Positions 10,044-19,107 of a DNA stretch of 64,000 bases are shown here, one piece after another (the stretch's first letter is position 1; every line of letters begins with the position of its first letter). The stretch spans positions 4,588,001 to 4,652,000 of the forward strand of contig OW818680.1 in the NCBI GenBank assembly GCA_942493055.1, read 5' to 3'. The translations under genes were made by a program, and so were the position numbers. The notes beneath the pieces were generated by a model. That model searched no databases. It was not told the DNA's origin and saw only the letters and a list, made by a program, of their open reading frames with translations. Source of the stretch: CAIZQW01 sp942493055 (lineage in GTDB: Bacteria; Verrucomicrobiota; Kiritimatiellia; RFP12; UBA1067).

Positions 10044-10829
10044 ATGAACTTTACATATACGGCCAGAGATAAGACAGGAACCATTGTGTCAGGAGTTGTT
10101 CAGGCTATTGACAGGGTGGGGGCTCTACGTGAAATCAATAGTTTGGGGCATATTCCATTATCGCTCACGCAGCCCCATGAACGTCAAATTTCAACACGTA
10201 TATTGAATGGCTATACGAGCGGAAGCCTGCTTAGTCGGCGGTGTTTAATTGGGCTGATCATGGTGGCTATCACGCTAACCGTTGTAGCCCTTGTATTTCT
10301 TGTTTCCACCTTTTTTTGCGCGAATACAAAAGGGACTTATACAGGAACCATAAGAGGGCGTCTCTGGGTGAATGTCATAGACGGCAATCAGAGAGGTGTT
10401 CTCGTCACTGTCAAAGGGACAAGCTGCTTTTTGAATGTGCCCCTTGTTGATGCGATAAGGCAAAATGTCATTACTGTAACTCCTGTCCGTACAAAAGAGA
10501 AATGGGAATCCCACGGTAGCACTTTTAATTACGAATATCTTGAAATTTCCAGCGGTGGCTACACGGTTGAAGAAACCATTAATGGCAAGCTTCTAAAGTT
10601 GTTAGCTGAACCCAAGGATATCGAAAACGCAACCCTTGTGTTGAGCGCCGACCGGACCGCTATACAAGAAATAGTGCTAAGCAATAAGTCCATACAACGA
10701 GCACCGACAAGTGCAGAACCTACATTCCCTAAGAAAATGGCCAGTGAGCCCCCTTTTAATAAAGTCTCGAATAATTTAAGCAAAGATCATACACCCGAAT
10801 CTCAAAAAATTCGGACCGAGTCGTGGTAG
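10044..10829 (+). CDS. GspF N-terminal-like membrane protein
   Basis: 261 residues. The N-terminus MNFTYTARDKTGTIVSGVVQ...LREINSLGHIPLSL follows the GspF/PilC half-domain pattern also seen in the protein at 7220. One transmembrane helix (about residues 70-95) is followed by a strand-rich extracytoplasmic domain and a disordered tail. It follows the PEGA lipoprotein by 29 bp. Having two separate proteins with a lone GspF-N domain flanking a lipoprotein suggests a domain reused as an adaptor; this is inference. Confidence 0.5.
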   Translation: MNFTYTARDKTGTIVSGVVQAIDRVGALREINSLGHIPLSLTQPHERQISTRILNGYTSGSLLSRRCLIGLIMVAITLTVVALVFLVSTFFCANTKGTYTGTIRGRLWVNVIDGNQRGVLVTVKGTSCFLNVPLVDAIRQNVITVTPVRTKEKWESHGSTFNYEYLEISSGGYTVEETINGKLLKLLAEPKDIENATLVLSADRTAIQEIVLSNKSIQRAPTSAEPTFPKKMASEPPFNKVSNNLSKDHTPESQKIRTESW

Positions 10830-11311
10830 TGTGGTGTTATTCAAGACAATGAATAAGATACGATGCCACTCGTTTAGTAAAGGGCGACAAAGGGACAGAC
10901 AAGGCTTACGGAGAGAAGTTCGTTAGTGCATGAGTGTGTTAGTGTATTAGTGATACTTGAAACTGGGCTTGCAAGGAACTGGGGGAACAGGCATCCTGCC
11001 TGTTGGGTGAGTGCACAGGCAGGATGCCTATGCTCCCAGTGACGTTCACCTTCTTGTCGCTCCCGAATACGCTTATCTTAGCGCCATTCTTGTCTATCCC
11101 CTTATCACCGTTCTCCTTTGCTTTGCCTTCAGAAAAGGAGCGTGGGCGTCCCGCCCGCACGGAGCCGGGACGGCTCCGCCACCTTGGCCCGCAATCAGCC
11201 GCAGACAGGAATGTCTGCGCCACCTTGGGGAGACAGGGGGACAGACAAGAATGGCTTTCGCGGAACATCCACCTTCGCGATGCCTACGGCGGACAGGTCG
11301 AACGCACTGAG
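10830..11311. repeat. Host intergenic repeats with a 14-bp perfect inverted repeat
   Basis: No convincing gene. The arms aggcatcctgcctg (10989-11002) and caggcaggatgcct (11016-11029) form a perfect 14-bp hairpin with a 13-nt loop. Bases 11203-11226 repeat the motif seen at 2629-2652, and the GC-rich run at 11140-11190 resembles 15430-15480. The segment looks like a patchwork of dispersed host repeats. Short reading frames here differ in every frame and lack ribosome sites. Confidence 0.6.
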
Positions 11312-11321
11312 TGCGAGATGG

Positions 11322-11511
11322 TTATTTTTGAGCGTCGTTACTCTGCGGGGCGGTGTCTGCCTTAGGGATGATATGGTTTGGATTGGCTTTGACCGTTGCG
11401 ATCTCGCGGTTGACTTTCAAAGCATCGTCAATTTTTCCGCTTTTCGTATATTCGTCCTGAAGGGCTTTCAATCCGCTCAAATAAGACTGGGCGAGCTTTG
11501 ACAGTTGCTCG
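11322..11511 (-). pseudogene. 3' fragment of the gene at 13821-15050
   Basis: Bases 11312-11511 match 13811-14010 with about seven substitutions. The copy therefore carries the last 60-odd codons, in the same minus orientation, of the secreted coiled-coil protein gene downstream. No start or upstream portion is present. At its right edge it is joined directly to the duplicated lipoprotein block at 11512. Confidence 0.8.
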
Positions 11512-12044
11512 GACGCGTCATGCCGCAGCAGCGGTGGAGTATGCGAGGGATGATATTGATTCTTCTTGGCGCACTCGTACTGACAGGCGTAGCTGTGTGG
11601 GCTTTATTTGGAGGAATTTAAGCATGAGAATCAATTTTACCTCACTTATTCAACGGCGCTCGGCTCGGAGATGCCTCTGGTTTTGGGGACTCCTATCGCT
11701 TGCACTGATTCTTTCACTGGGTTCGTGCGCGTCACACCATTTCGTGCGAACAGATAAGGGGTGGGTGGTCGTCAACAAACGCTTTGTCGGCATTTTGGGA
11801 ACGTGCGCGGATGTCAGGGGCTGGAAATGGGCGGATGTTGTGGCTCACCCCGATCTTTCACAGGCCTTGATCCAGGCCGGGTATAGCGACGTATTGCCCA
11901 AAGAGCCTACGCTGCTGGATAAGACGATTGAGAAAACAAAACAGGTGGCCGAGGAGGTGATTTCCAAAGGCACCAATGCGTGGCAATCGCTTAAGACGAA
12001 AATGTCAAAGACAAATAGTATACAGACGGCTACCACGCCTTAGC
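11512..12044. repeat. Duplicated block, copy 2 (533 bp)
   Basis: Second copy of 6624-7156, same orientation, 4,888 bp away, with one visible substitution (A at 12020). The upstream part of the small membrane protein gene was lost at the junction; the lipoprotein gene and its ribosome site are intact. Confidence 0.9.
11624..12043 (+). CDS. Small lipoprotein, copy 2
   Basis: Same 139-residue lipoprotein as at 6736, with lipobox LGSC and the same GGAGGAATTTAAGC leader. The single visible change turns Val to Ile near the C-terminus (NSIQTATTP instead of NSVQTATTP). The promoter of the original copy was not carried along, so expression here would depend on a new upstream signal. Confidence 0.6.
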   Translation: MRINFTSLIQRRSARRCLWFWGLLSLALILSLGSCASHHFVRTDKGWVVVNKRFVGILGTCADVRGWKWADVVAHPDLSQALIQAGYSDVLPKEPTLLDKTIEKTKQVAEEVISKGTNAWQSLKTKMSKTNSIQTATTP

Positions 12045-12094
12045 CCGCATAGAGGATCGTGTGAAATTTAGCTGCGTAAGCTTTTTCGCCGTTG

Positions 12095-13576
12095 TCACGG
12101 TTGGCCGTGCATGAATGCCTTTAGTTCGCGACGGGCCCAGAGTCGTTCCCTTTGAGATACCCAGAAGAGCGCAAGGGATATGGCAAGAACACCTGTAGCC
12201 ACAAGAAAAACGGTTCCATTGTCACGATGTTCATGCCATTTATTCACCAAAAGAATGAATAACATAACGCCCATACCGCAAAAGACGGCTGAAAAAAGAT
12301 AAAAGAACCACATGCCTGGTCGCTGGAGATCATAGCTGAAAGAACCTCGCCTTTTCAAGAAAGCTATGAATGAAGCGCGAACGTTTCCATTGACCTTTCG
12401 ACAGGCTTTGAAAAACATTTTGTAATTCGGTTTTTCCATGATCTTGACCAATACGTAATCTGCAAACTCTTTCGACATCATGGCCTTTTCAACAAATCGC
12501 CGCAGTCCTAAATTAGACATAGTAACAGGGTAACTAAGAACTTCAAAGACTTCGTCTGCTGTTGGAAAACTAATAATTCCGCGGATCGCCTCGGCTAGCT
12601 GGTGAATGTCAGGTAGGTCGCACCTTGAAACGATATGCATTCCTGCAAGTGCAGGGTGAACATTTTGCTCCCCTGCTAGCATGGTGATTGCAAGCGTATT
12701 TCCCTCATCAATTGCAATCGGTGTGATTCCAATGTCGCTCATATTGGGCATCAGATGATTATTGGACTGTTTTGTTTCGCTTGCCGTGTAAAGCGCTTCT
12801 ACGACCGCGTCGGGAAGAGACAAACCACCACCGGTACATTCAGCCAAAGGTGTTGGGCCTAATCCCATGATGAAAACACTTCGCTCTCCAACAGCAATGA
12901 TTCCTGCTTCTGCCTTATATCTGGCATTGAGCGCGACAACTGCCTGCGTTATTGCGCCAACAATAAGGCCTCCAATAAGTCCACCGTGAAGCCCTCCAAT
13001 GCCAGCAGCCCTGCTGCTGGTGTCCTGCCTATCCACCACAGCCCAGAAACAAAGACCAGCAACCGTTAATTGCTCGTTCGGAATGTACATTTGTGCGATT
13101 CGCAGGAGCCTGTTCTGCTTCCCATCGGCAATAACGTGCGCAGAAGGGGCTCGTCCAAGTCCCGCGCGCATGGTTCGTAGCTCTTCTGAGAGAAGAGACA
13201 CAAATTGTTTTCTTGAAGTCTGTCGCCTCAGCTTTTTCTGGATCATTGCATTTATGCCATACACAATTGCAAGAGCTGGGCCTGGGAGGATGTAGAAAAG
13301 GATAAGCCCAAGAACGATACCTATCTGCACGAGGCCTGAGCTTCCAAAAATCGACTTAGTGAGTGTGGTAAGGTAGTACGCAATTGCAACTAAAAGGCAA
13401 AATGCAATACCTCCCGAAATAAACATGATCACTGGAGGATTGTCATTTCCAATTTTTAAAAAAGTTGATAGCAATGCGACACCTTGAAGGATCGTTGCTA
13501 TTATTACAAGGCGTTTGCAAAGCCGACACTTCCGATTAATATCATCTGCTTCATGGATAATTGCAGGGGTAGCCAT
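12095..13576 (-). CDS. Polytopic membrane protein of unknown function
   Basis: 493 residues starting with ATG after a good AAGGAGG site. There is a CRLC motif near residue 17, two to three N-terminal membrane helices (about residues 23-115), a large soluble middle with a glycine-rich patch (GIGGLHGGLIGGLIVG), and two C-terminal membrane helices. It faces the two lipoprotein-rich clusters and is transcribed opposite to them. No family recognised. Confidence 0.6.
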   Translation of the reverse strand: MATPAIIHEADDINRKCRLCKRLVIIATILQGVALLSTFLKIGNDNPPVIMFISGGIAFCLLVAIAYYLTTLTKSIFGSSGLVQIGIVLGLILFYILPGPALAIVYGINAMIQKKLRRQTSRKQFVSLLSEELRTMRAGLGRAPSAHVIADGKQNRLLRIAQMYIPNEQLTVAGLCFWAVVDRQDTSSRAAGIGGLHGGLIGGLIVGAITQAVVALNARYKAEAGIIAVGERSVFIMGLGPTPLAECTGGGLSLPDAVVEALYTASETKQSNNHLMPNMSDIGITPIAIDEGNTLAITMLAGEQNVHPALAGMHIVSRCDLPDIHQLAEAIRGIISFPTADEVFEVLSYPVTMSNLGLRRFVEKAMMSKEFADYVLVKIMEKPNYKMFFKACRKVNGNVRASFIAFLKRRGSFSYDLQRPGMWFFYLFSAVFCGMGVMLFILLVNKWHEHRDNGTVFLVATGVLAISLALFWVSQRERLWARRELKAFMHGQP

Positions 13577-13820
13577 TCGAATGTCCTCCTTATTATGAGC
13601 ATTTTACCTATGCTTATGACTAAGAACGCTATCTCATGTTTGCATAATCAAATATAACCTTGAGAATATTTATAAATTATGAGCGTTATTATTATAGAAA
13701 GCAAGAAGAATGTTATTTGCATTATTGCGGCGACGGCGCTCCGTTATTAGTCACCCAAAGGAAATACCATGGAATAGTTCCACAATTATGTTGAAAGGAT
13801 ATTAGCGTATTGCGAGATGG
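13577..13820. other. AT-rich intergenic region
   Basis: Upstream of the membrane protein gene and downstream of the gene ending at 13821. It is AT-rich between 13620 and 13700, which fits a promoter for the minus-strand membrane protein, but no consensus pair is clear. Nothing else seen. Confidence 0.3.
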
Positions 13821-15050
13821 TTATTTTTGAGCGTCGTTACTCTGCGGGGCGGTGTCAGTCTTAGGGATGATATGGTTTGGATTGGCTTTGACCGTTGTGA
13901 TTTCGCGGTTGACTTTCAAAGCATCGTCAATTTTTCCGCTTTTCGTATATTCGTCCTGAAGGGCTTTCAATCCGCTCACATAAGACTGGGCGAGCTTTGA
14001 CAGTTGATCGGAGAGTTGTTTCTGCATGGCCTGTTTTTTTGTCTGGAACAGGGTTTGCATTTTTTTGACTTCAGCATTGCTGGCTAAGGCCGTATCAGGG
14101 ATGGACTTGCTCTCCGCAAAACGATCTTTCTCGGTCTTCACGTCAACAACCAACTTCAGATCGGCAGCTTGTTTGGCGCGCTCTTCAATGGCTGATAGGG
14201 CTGAAATATAGCTGATGCAGAGCTGGTTGACCTCTTTACGGTATTGCTCAATCATCTTCGTTGTGTGCTGTTCAAGTTCTTTTCGGATCGGATGATCAAG
14301 CGGCGGCGCGTTGTCCAGGGGGGTGTCAGCAGCAGGTGCAACAGCAGCAGGAGCAGGAGCAGTAGCAGCCGTAGCAGGGGCTACCGGCTCTGGTTTCGTT
14401 TCACTGCCTGGGACATCAATCAAATTGAGCGAGAACTGGGCCTCATGCAGTGTAGCCTTCTGGGCAAGCGGGATTTTCATTGGGCTCCGCACCAGGTCAG
14501 GGCTGATGTTAAAGCTTGTAAAATAGGTGACGGATTCACCCGCAGTCGTGGAAAGCGAACTTCCCGAACACCGCACATCGACAAGTCGGAACTTCCCCAT
14601 GGCGGTGTCACGCGGAAAGTCGAACTCGAAAAAGCATCCTCCGCTGGCAAGTGCGCCTGTCGCATTGCTGGCACCGGAATATGCGCTGTTTCGTCCCTTA
14701 TAGCAGATCGTACAATACGGAGCCCGATAATCGGGACTCTTATAGGCATGGACACGCGTGCTGATGATCATCTGGTACTTCTTGTTGTTGATCGGATTGG
14801 TTTCAAATATTAATGTGGCCTGCTGGTGCTTGGCTGACGCAATCTGGCCGACGATCCGGTCTCGCTTGTTGCCGGTCAGCCCAACGTCTTGATCAGGGGT
14901 GCCCCAGCGCATAATGGTGATGTTAATGTCCGCATCTCTGTCTTTAACGAGTTTATTCTGGTAATAGGCCGATGCTGCGGCACTGTGCGAAACAAATAGG
15001 CACAGGAGCAGTGCGGCGGGTTTATTCAAACGTGAATTGATCAAGCTCAT
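13821..15050 (-). CDS. Secreted protein with C-terminal coiled coil
   Basis: I use the ATG at 15050, preceded by CGAGAGGTG. A signal peptide ending near SAAAS is followed by a strand-rich N-terminal domain (about residues 25-215) containing paired cysteines (YCTIC), an Ala/Pro-rich linker (about 220-250) and a helical coiled-coil C-terminal third with repeated YxxxLxxLQxxx and DLKLVVDVKTEKDRF segments. It is probably periplasmic or surface located. Its 3' end was copied to 11312-11511. Function unknown. Confidence 0.6.
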   Translation of the reverse strand: MSLINSRLNKPAALLLCLFVSHSAAASAYYQNKLVKDRDADINITIMRWGTPDQDVGLTGNKRDRIVGQIASAKHQQATLIFETNPINNKKYQMIISTRVHAYKSPDYRAPYCTICYKGRNSAYSGASNATGALASGGCFFEFDFPRDTAMGKFRLVDVRCSGSSLSTTAGESVTYFTSFNISPDLVRSPMKIPLAQKATLHEAQFSLNLIDVPGSETKPEPVAPATAATAPAPAAVAPAADTPLDNAPPLDHPIRKELEQHTTKMIEQYRKEVNQLCISYISALSAIEERAKQAADLKLVVDVKTEKDRFAESKSIPDTALASNAEVKKMQTLFQTKKQAMQKQLSDQLSKLAQSYVSGLKALQDEYTKSGKIDDALKVNREITTVKANPNHIIPKTDTAPQSNDAQK

Positions 15051-15261
15051 GGTCACCTCTCGTTGCCCTGTACTCTTTCAGGAGAGACGCCTCAGCAGGG
15101 CTAAAGAGACGTCAGTTCCAAATGCTTTAAAAACAGGTGCTGTGAAGCACCCCATGAAGCATCAGCCTCACGTGGTTTGGCCGTATTTTACGCCTTCCAC
15201 TTTGGGATTAAAAGAATAAACGGGTTGAGAGGAGATTTTTTTCAAGTTCTGCGTTAGTGAA

Positions 15262-15540
15262 ACTTGAAACTGGAGGAACACGCTTCCTGCCTGTTGGGTG
15301 CAGAACATCGAACATCCAACATTGAACATCCAACATTGAACGTCCAACATCCAACATAAAGGGGCACGGGTTTTCCAACCCGTGGTTCAACGGACAGGAA
15401 AGTCCGTTCTCCTTTGCTGTGCCATCAGAAAGGGGCGTGGGCGTGGGCGGCGGGCAAGCGGCTGCGCCACCTTGGGGAGACGGGGGGGGGGGGGGGATTT
15501 CGGGGAACATCCAACATCCAACATTGAACAATGAACATCG
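15262..15540. repeat. Low-complexity host intergenic repeats
   Basis: Runs of the unit catccaacattgaa and variants at 15305-15356 and 15507-15541, plus a GC-rich segment similar to 11140-11190 and a run of 14 or so G at 15482-15496. The open frames across this area (Cys/Trp/Met-rich in all frames) are typical false genes over such repeats. They sit immediately before the element boundary. Confidence 0.7.
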
Positions 15541-15555
15541 AACGCAGAAAACAAA

Positions 15556-15614
15556 AACCCCTTGCAGGACAAGGGGTTGAAAATATGGAGCGGGCGATGG
15601 GAATCGAACCCACG
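15556..15614. repeat. Left attachment repeat with tRNA-Gly 3' remnant
   Basis: Identical to 57265-57323 except C at 15565 against T at 57274. It includes the hairpin CCCCTTG...CAAGGGG, which would be the terminator of the tRNA, and 29 bp of the tRNA 3' end including the CCA complement. To the right the sequence diverges from any tRNA, so the left copy is not a functional tRNA. Confidence 0.9.
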
Positions 15615-15699
15615 GAGGAAAAAGCCTGTCTCCGATTGTATTACATAGTGTTTTTGCTAATGATTATTTAATATAGTACTTTACAAACCAAGGTAAGTT

Positions 15700-15720
15700 G
15701 TTGTAACTTTTGTTGTAACT
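15700..15720. promoter_or_regulatory. Probable integrase arm-type sites, left end
   Basis: Two direct copies of GTTGTAACT at 15700-15708 and 15712-15720. The same pair, with the same 12-bp period and orientation, is at 57215-57235 near the right end. Paired short direct repeats inside both ends of a tyrosine-integrase element are what arm-type integrase sites look like. Confidence 0.65.
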
Positions 15721-15748
15721 CAACGACGCAAAAGAAAGTAGGTTTACA

Positions 15749-16879
15749 ATGGCATCTCTTCGTAAAATGGCTAGGTCTCCTTATTGGATCGCTTGTTATC
15801 GAGACAGGGAGGGGAAGCAAAAAAACAAATCCACAGAACTACTTTGTACACAGGCCAACAGGCAGAAAGCTCAAAAGATAGCCGATGCTTTCGAAGGCGC
15901 TTATAAAACGAATAACTGCAAGGATAACCTGCGGGAGAAGTTTAATTCGATTGCGCGAGAAATTGACCCTGATTCACGTATTTACACTGTTGGGGAATAC
16001 TTTAAGAACTGGACCGTCGTTTACGGCGGGGAATTGTCTCCTCGTACATTGGTTAGTTATATTCACCAGATGAAACAGTTTGAGCAGTACTATGGTGCTG
16101 ACAAAACCATGTTCAGTGTAAAGCAAGTGCACGCGCTTGGCTTTCGCTGTACGATTGCCGAGAAAGCCAGCAATGTAACGGCCAACCATGCCGTAAAAAT
16201 TATGCGCGCAATTTTCGGACGTGCCATGAATGAGGGCGTTATCGTCGGAAATCCCTTCGTAGTGAAAGAGCTACAAGATGACAGTGTATCGAAACAGGCA
16301 TTCACGAGGGAACAGTATAAGCGGCTGATGGAAGTTGCAGACCCCGAATGGCAGTCATTAATGAGGTTTGCCATATTCACAGGCCAGCGTCTGGGCGACC
16401 TTGTAGACCTCACGTGGGCAAATATTGATTTTACAAATAAAGAGGTTCTGTTCACGACTCAAAAAACGGGCCGCTTGATGGCACTCCCAGCGAGTGATGA
16501 GCTATGGGCACACATTGAAACCTTGCCACGGGGGTTGCCTATAACTCCTCTACACCCTAGGGCGTACGAGTTAAAGCGTCGCGCGAATGTCGGTTCAGTC
16601 TCAAAGGACTTCACGCGCCTGATGGTCAAAGCAGGCATTTGCAAAGAAAAGCCAAACAACAAGAAGCGCGAAACCGTTGGGGACGTATCGCGTGAGGTGA
16701 ACCCGTTGACTTTTCACTCGTGGCGTCATGCGCTAGCTTCATGGTTGCGTAATGCAGGAGTCAGTGAGTCGCTAGCAATGGAAATCATCGGGCATGATTC
16801 GGTCTCTGTGGATCGTGCTTATGTCCACACAGAACCTGATAGAATACGGCAGGCCTTGAACAAAATCAAGCTGTCCTGA
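15749..16879 (+). CDS. int: Tyrosine recombinase (integrase)
   Basis: 376 residues. Catalytic residues are visible: Arg214 in TGQRLGDL, Lys239 in TTQKTGRL, His323 and Arg326 in HSWRH, His349 in IGHD, and the nucleophile Tyr358 in DRAYVH. An N-terminal arm-binding region (residues 1-60) and SAM-like core-binding domain (about 75-165) precede the catalytic domain. It would catalyse integration and, with a directionality factor, excision at the tRNA-Gly site. It lies 134 bp from the left repeat, reading into the element. Confidence 0.95.
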   Translation: MASLRKMARSPYWIACYRDREGKQKNKSTELLCTQANRQKAQKIADAFEGAYKTNNCKDNLREKFNSIAREIDPDSRIYTVGEYFKNWTVVYGGELSPRTLVSYIHQMKQFEQYYGADKTMFSVKQVHALGFRCTIAEKASNVTANHAVKIMRAIFGRAMNEGVIVGNPFVVKELQDDSVSKQAFTREQYKRLMEVADPEWQSLMRFAIFTGQRLGDLVDLTWANIDFTNKEVLFTTQKTGRLMALPASDELWAHIETLPRGLPITPLHPRAYELKRRANVGSVSKDFTRLMVKAGICKEKPNNKKRETVGDVSREVNPLTFHSWRHALASWLRNAGVSESLAMEIIGHDSVSVDRAYVHTEPDRIRQALNKIKLS

Positions 16880-16880
16880 A

Positions 16881-16900
16881 ATTAACTATATATAGTTAAT
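16881..16900. repeat. 20-bp perfect palindrome after integrase
   Basis: ATTAACTATATATAGTTAAT begins 1 bp after the integrase stop codon and is perfectly self-complementary. It is AT-only apart from two C/G pairs, so it is a weak hairpin and reads better as a protein-binding site than as a terminator. It lies between the convergent integrase and wHTH genes. Confidence 0.5.
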
Positions 16901-16936
16901 CAGATCGCTTGGATCAGAAAAGGGGGGGGAGGCAGA

Positions 16937-17200
16937 TTAAACTGCCTCCTCCTTTACTTCTACGTGAGAAGCTATGTACTTCCGCAGGCTGGGGATATAA
17001 ATCAGCCGCTTCCCCGTTTTGAGTGATCCAGGTTCTTTGATTGCCGCCGACTTAACAAGCCCCTTTCTGATCAACCCATATAATTCACTTCTGAAAAACC
17101 CTTCCAGAGTTTTCCCCGTAGGTGGAATCCTGCTCCACTCCGCAGAACTCAAACACTCCTTACTCGCTCCTTCTTCATTTAATGCTCTCATACTCGCCAT
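16937..17200 (-). CDS. Small winged-helix DNA-binding protein, possible excisionase
   Basis: 87 residues from the ATG at 17200, preceded by GGGAGGGTGAAG. The segment FRSELYGLIRKGLVKSAAIK and GKRLIYIPSLRKYIASH follows the AlpA/excisionase-like pattern: recognition helix, then a basic wing leading to SLxxYI. It is convergent with the integrase 57 bp away, the usual place for a directionality factor. Excisionase function is inferred from fold and position. Confidence 0.55.
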   Translation of the reverse strand: MASMRALNEEGASKECLSSAEWSRIPPTGKTLEGFFRSELYGLIRKGLVKSAAIKEPGSLKTGKRLIYIPSLRKYIASHVEVKEEAV

Positions 17201-17533
17201 CACTTCACCCTCCCTTTCTGTTGTTTTATGTTTTCCTGTTGTGCCAGTGATATTTAAAGATCATTGGCTTTTTCAATTTCAGATACTAACAGATAAATTT
17301 TTGAAAGTCCAGCTTTTACAAACAAAACAAAAATTCCTGTCAAGTTCAATCTTTGAAATCGAATTTATATTTATGTAGCGGCCCAAGAGAACCTATTCGA
17401 GAGTTGTTCTGGCTGAGTTGCAAGAAGGAACAGAGGAGGATTTGGAAAGTGGTGTCCGAAGGGCTTAGATGGTGAAATGTCGAAAAACATTAGCGTTTTT
17501 AGAAAATATTTCAGTGTATCGATATGTATTCTC

Positions 17534-17562
17534 TTGACAAAAAAAATATTATCCCATACAAT
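17534..17562 (+). promoter_or_regulatory. Strong sigma-70-type promoter
   Basis: TTGACA (17534-17539) and TACAAT (17557-17562) with a 17-bp spacer, in very AT-rich DNA. It points into the region of small genes before the Rep-like gene. Bases 17201-17765 otherwise contain no gene I can support. Confidence 0.6.
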
Positions 17563-17765
17563 ACGTCACATGAAAGCAAAACAAGGTATTTTAGTAGTTT
17601 ACTAAATAAAATGGTGTTAGTCAAGGGGCAAGAGCCTGCTTTTTAACATTTTTCATTCTATATTTAGTATAACTGCCGCCAATTTCGCTTCCTGCAGTCA
17701 TATAGAACTGTTTTATATGGTTGACAGGAAAAAGGAAAAACAAGAGCAAAGAAAGGCAGAGAAGA

Positions 17766-17996
17766 ATGAAAGATACAATAAAGATGATCCGTGAGCAGGT
17801 TCAAGGTCAAGAGATAAAGGTGCGCGGGATAACGGTGAGCAAAATTCGCCGCAAGCAGAAGAACAAAAATTTTGCTCCGTTTCTATGTAAGCGGGTCATG
17901 GGAACTTCAACCACATGGTTCCTCTGTTATAATGTAGGCTTAAAAAATTCTCATGTAATGGTCACGTTGATCACGGACACTGAGATAGCCTCCTAG
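17766..17996 (+). CDS. Small basic protein, uncertain
   Basis: An ATG at 17766 opens a frame of 76 residues, basic in the first half (MIREQVQGQEIKVRG, KIRRKQKNK). A weak purine-rich stretch precedes it. It lies downstream of the 17534 promoter and of a hairpin with the loop GAACTGTT that recurs before its neighbours. Nothing is recognised; it may not be real. Confidence 0.3.
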   Translation: MKDTIKMIREQVQGQEIKVRGITVSKIRRKQKNKNFAPFLCKRVMGTSTTWFLCYNVGLKNSHVMVTLITDTEIAS

Positions 17997-18314
17997 GTTC
18001 AGCAAGTACCCGAGACCGTTTTTACGGCAGCAGGGAAGGGTGTTTTTTTAGAACACCTGAATTCAAAAGATGAAAACTCTTGACAAAGAGAAAAAATGTG
18101 ATACCATGTGTGCCGTGAATGAAAAAAAGAAACAAGTTTATAACAATTAGTTTACTACAAGTTTGAGTATGATGCAAGGTTCAATTTCTGGAATCAGCAT
18201 TTTCTTAATAGTAGTAACCGAAAGACAATTTGCCCACCGCTCTTATACGGAACTGTTTTTCGTAGGGGTGGGGGTGAAAAACAAGGTGGAAACACCAGAA
18301 AGTAGGAAAACAAG
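17997..18314. other. Intergenic region with second promoter and leader hairpin
   Basis: TTGACA (18080-18085) and TACCAT (18102-18107) with a 16-bp spacer form a plausible promoter. About 145 bp later the hairpin TACG-GAACTGTTTTT-CGTA (around 18245-18262) matches the leader hairpins of the neighbouring genes. No coding region seen. Confidence 0.45.
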
Positions 18315-18572
18315 ATGAATAATAATCAGGACACAAGCAAAGAAACCGTCGAAGTTAAAGCTAATTGCTTAGATCACGGTAAAAATGGCAGTTCATGCGG
18401 TTGTGGCTCCCCGATTGAGAGCACTATACGGAAAAGTACGACGTGGTGGGAGATGGATTTAGATAGCCCCGTAATGGAATCAGGCGTTAACTCTCCATCG
18501 ACTTGTCTTATCGAAGAAGAGGTAATAGAGCATTCCGATGGGGGTAAGATGACTGTGTATCGAGTTCTATAA
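18315..18572 (+). CDS. Small Cys-rich protein, shorter paralogue
   Basis: 85 residues, ribosome site AGTAGGAAAAC. The start (MNNNQDTSKETVEVKA) and the motif CLDHGKNGSSCGCGSPI are shared with the protein at 18712 (CLDHDINSDTCGCGYPI), but the segment between them is absent here. The four cysteines/histidine could bind metal. Function unknown; the pair suggests local duplication. Confidence 0.55.
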   Translation: MNNNQDTSKETVEVKANCLDHGKNGSSCGCGSPIESTIRKSTTWWEMDLDSPVMESGVNSPSTCLIEEEVIEHSDGGKMTVYRVL

Positions 18573-18711
18573 AAGCCTTTCTCAAAAGGTCATTAGAAAG
18601 AAACTCAACAGATGAATTCGGTTACTTCATGAAGACGTCCATGAGGTGTTCGGATCATATAAAGGTTTATGTGAAACTGGAGGAACAAAACACAAAAAAG
18701 AGGTACAAAAA

Positions 18712-19107
18712 ATGAATGATGATAAGCAGGGAACAAAACAAGAGACAATCAAGGTTAAAGCGGTATCCGAGTTTCACAAGGGACTATCGGTCTGCTTTCA
18801 ATTACACGAAGGGGTAAATATCGTAAAACTGCCTGATGATCGGGAGGATTACTGCCTGGATCACGATATCAATAGTGATACATGCGGGTGTGGCTATCCG
18901 ATTTCGCGCACTAAATGGGTATGTCCGACTGGCTGGGAGGTGGACGAGTCTTGCCTCGAAATTATCCCCGACGAAACAGATCCTTGTGATTTGTTTGGTT
19001 GTGAACTGGACGATCTGGATGAGTACGACGACGAGTATAAGCGGCATTATGAAGGTTACTCGACAGGGATGCTGCAGATCGTCCTAACCCGTACAGACGA
19101 TGAATGA
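18712..19107 (+). CDS. Small Cys-rich protein, longer paralogue
   Basis: 131 residues from ATG 18712 (AGAGG upstream). It shares the N-terminal MNDDKQGTKQETIKVKA region and CLDHDINSDTCGCGYPI motif with the preceding gene, followed by an acidic C-terminal region. The frame extends upstream but the leader hairpin and ribosome site favour this start. No family recognised. Confidence 0.55.
   Translation: MNDDKQGTKQETIKVKAVSEFHKGLSVCFQLHEGVNIVKLPDDREDYCLDHDINSDTCGCGYPISRTKWVCPTGWEVDESCLEIIPDETDPCDLFGCELDDLDEYDDEYKRHYEGYSTGMLQIVLTRTDDE

Noticed and set aside
15482..15496. Long G run as a functional signal
   Set aside because: Probably a homopolymer in an intergenic repeat; length may be a sequencing artefact.
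15168..15613. Cys/Trp/Met-rich frames on the minus strand
   Set aside because: They read the intergenic repeats catccaacattgaa in several frames; no ribosome site or domain.
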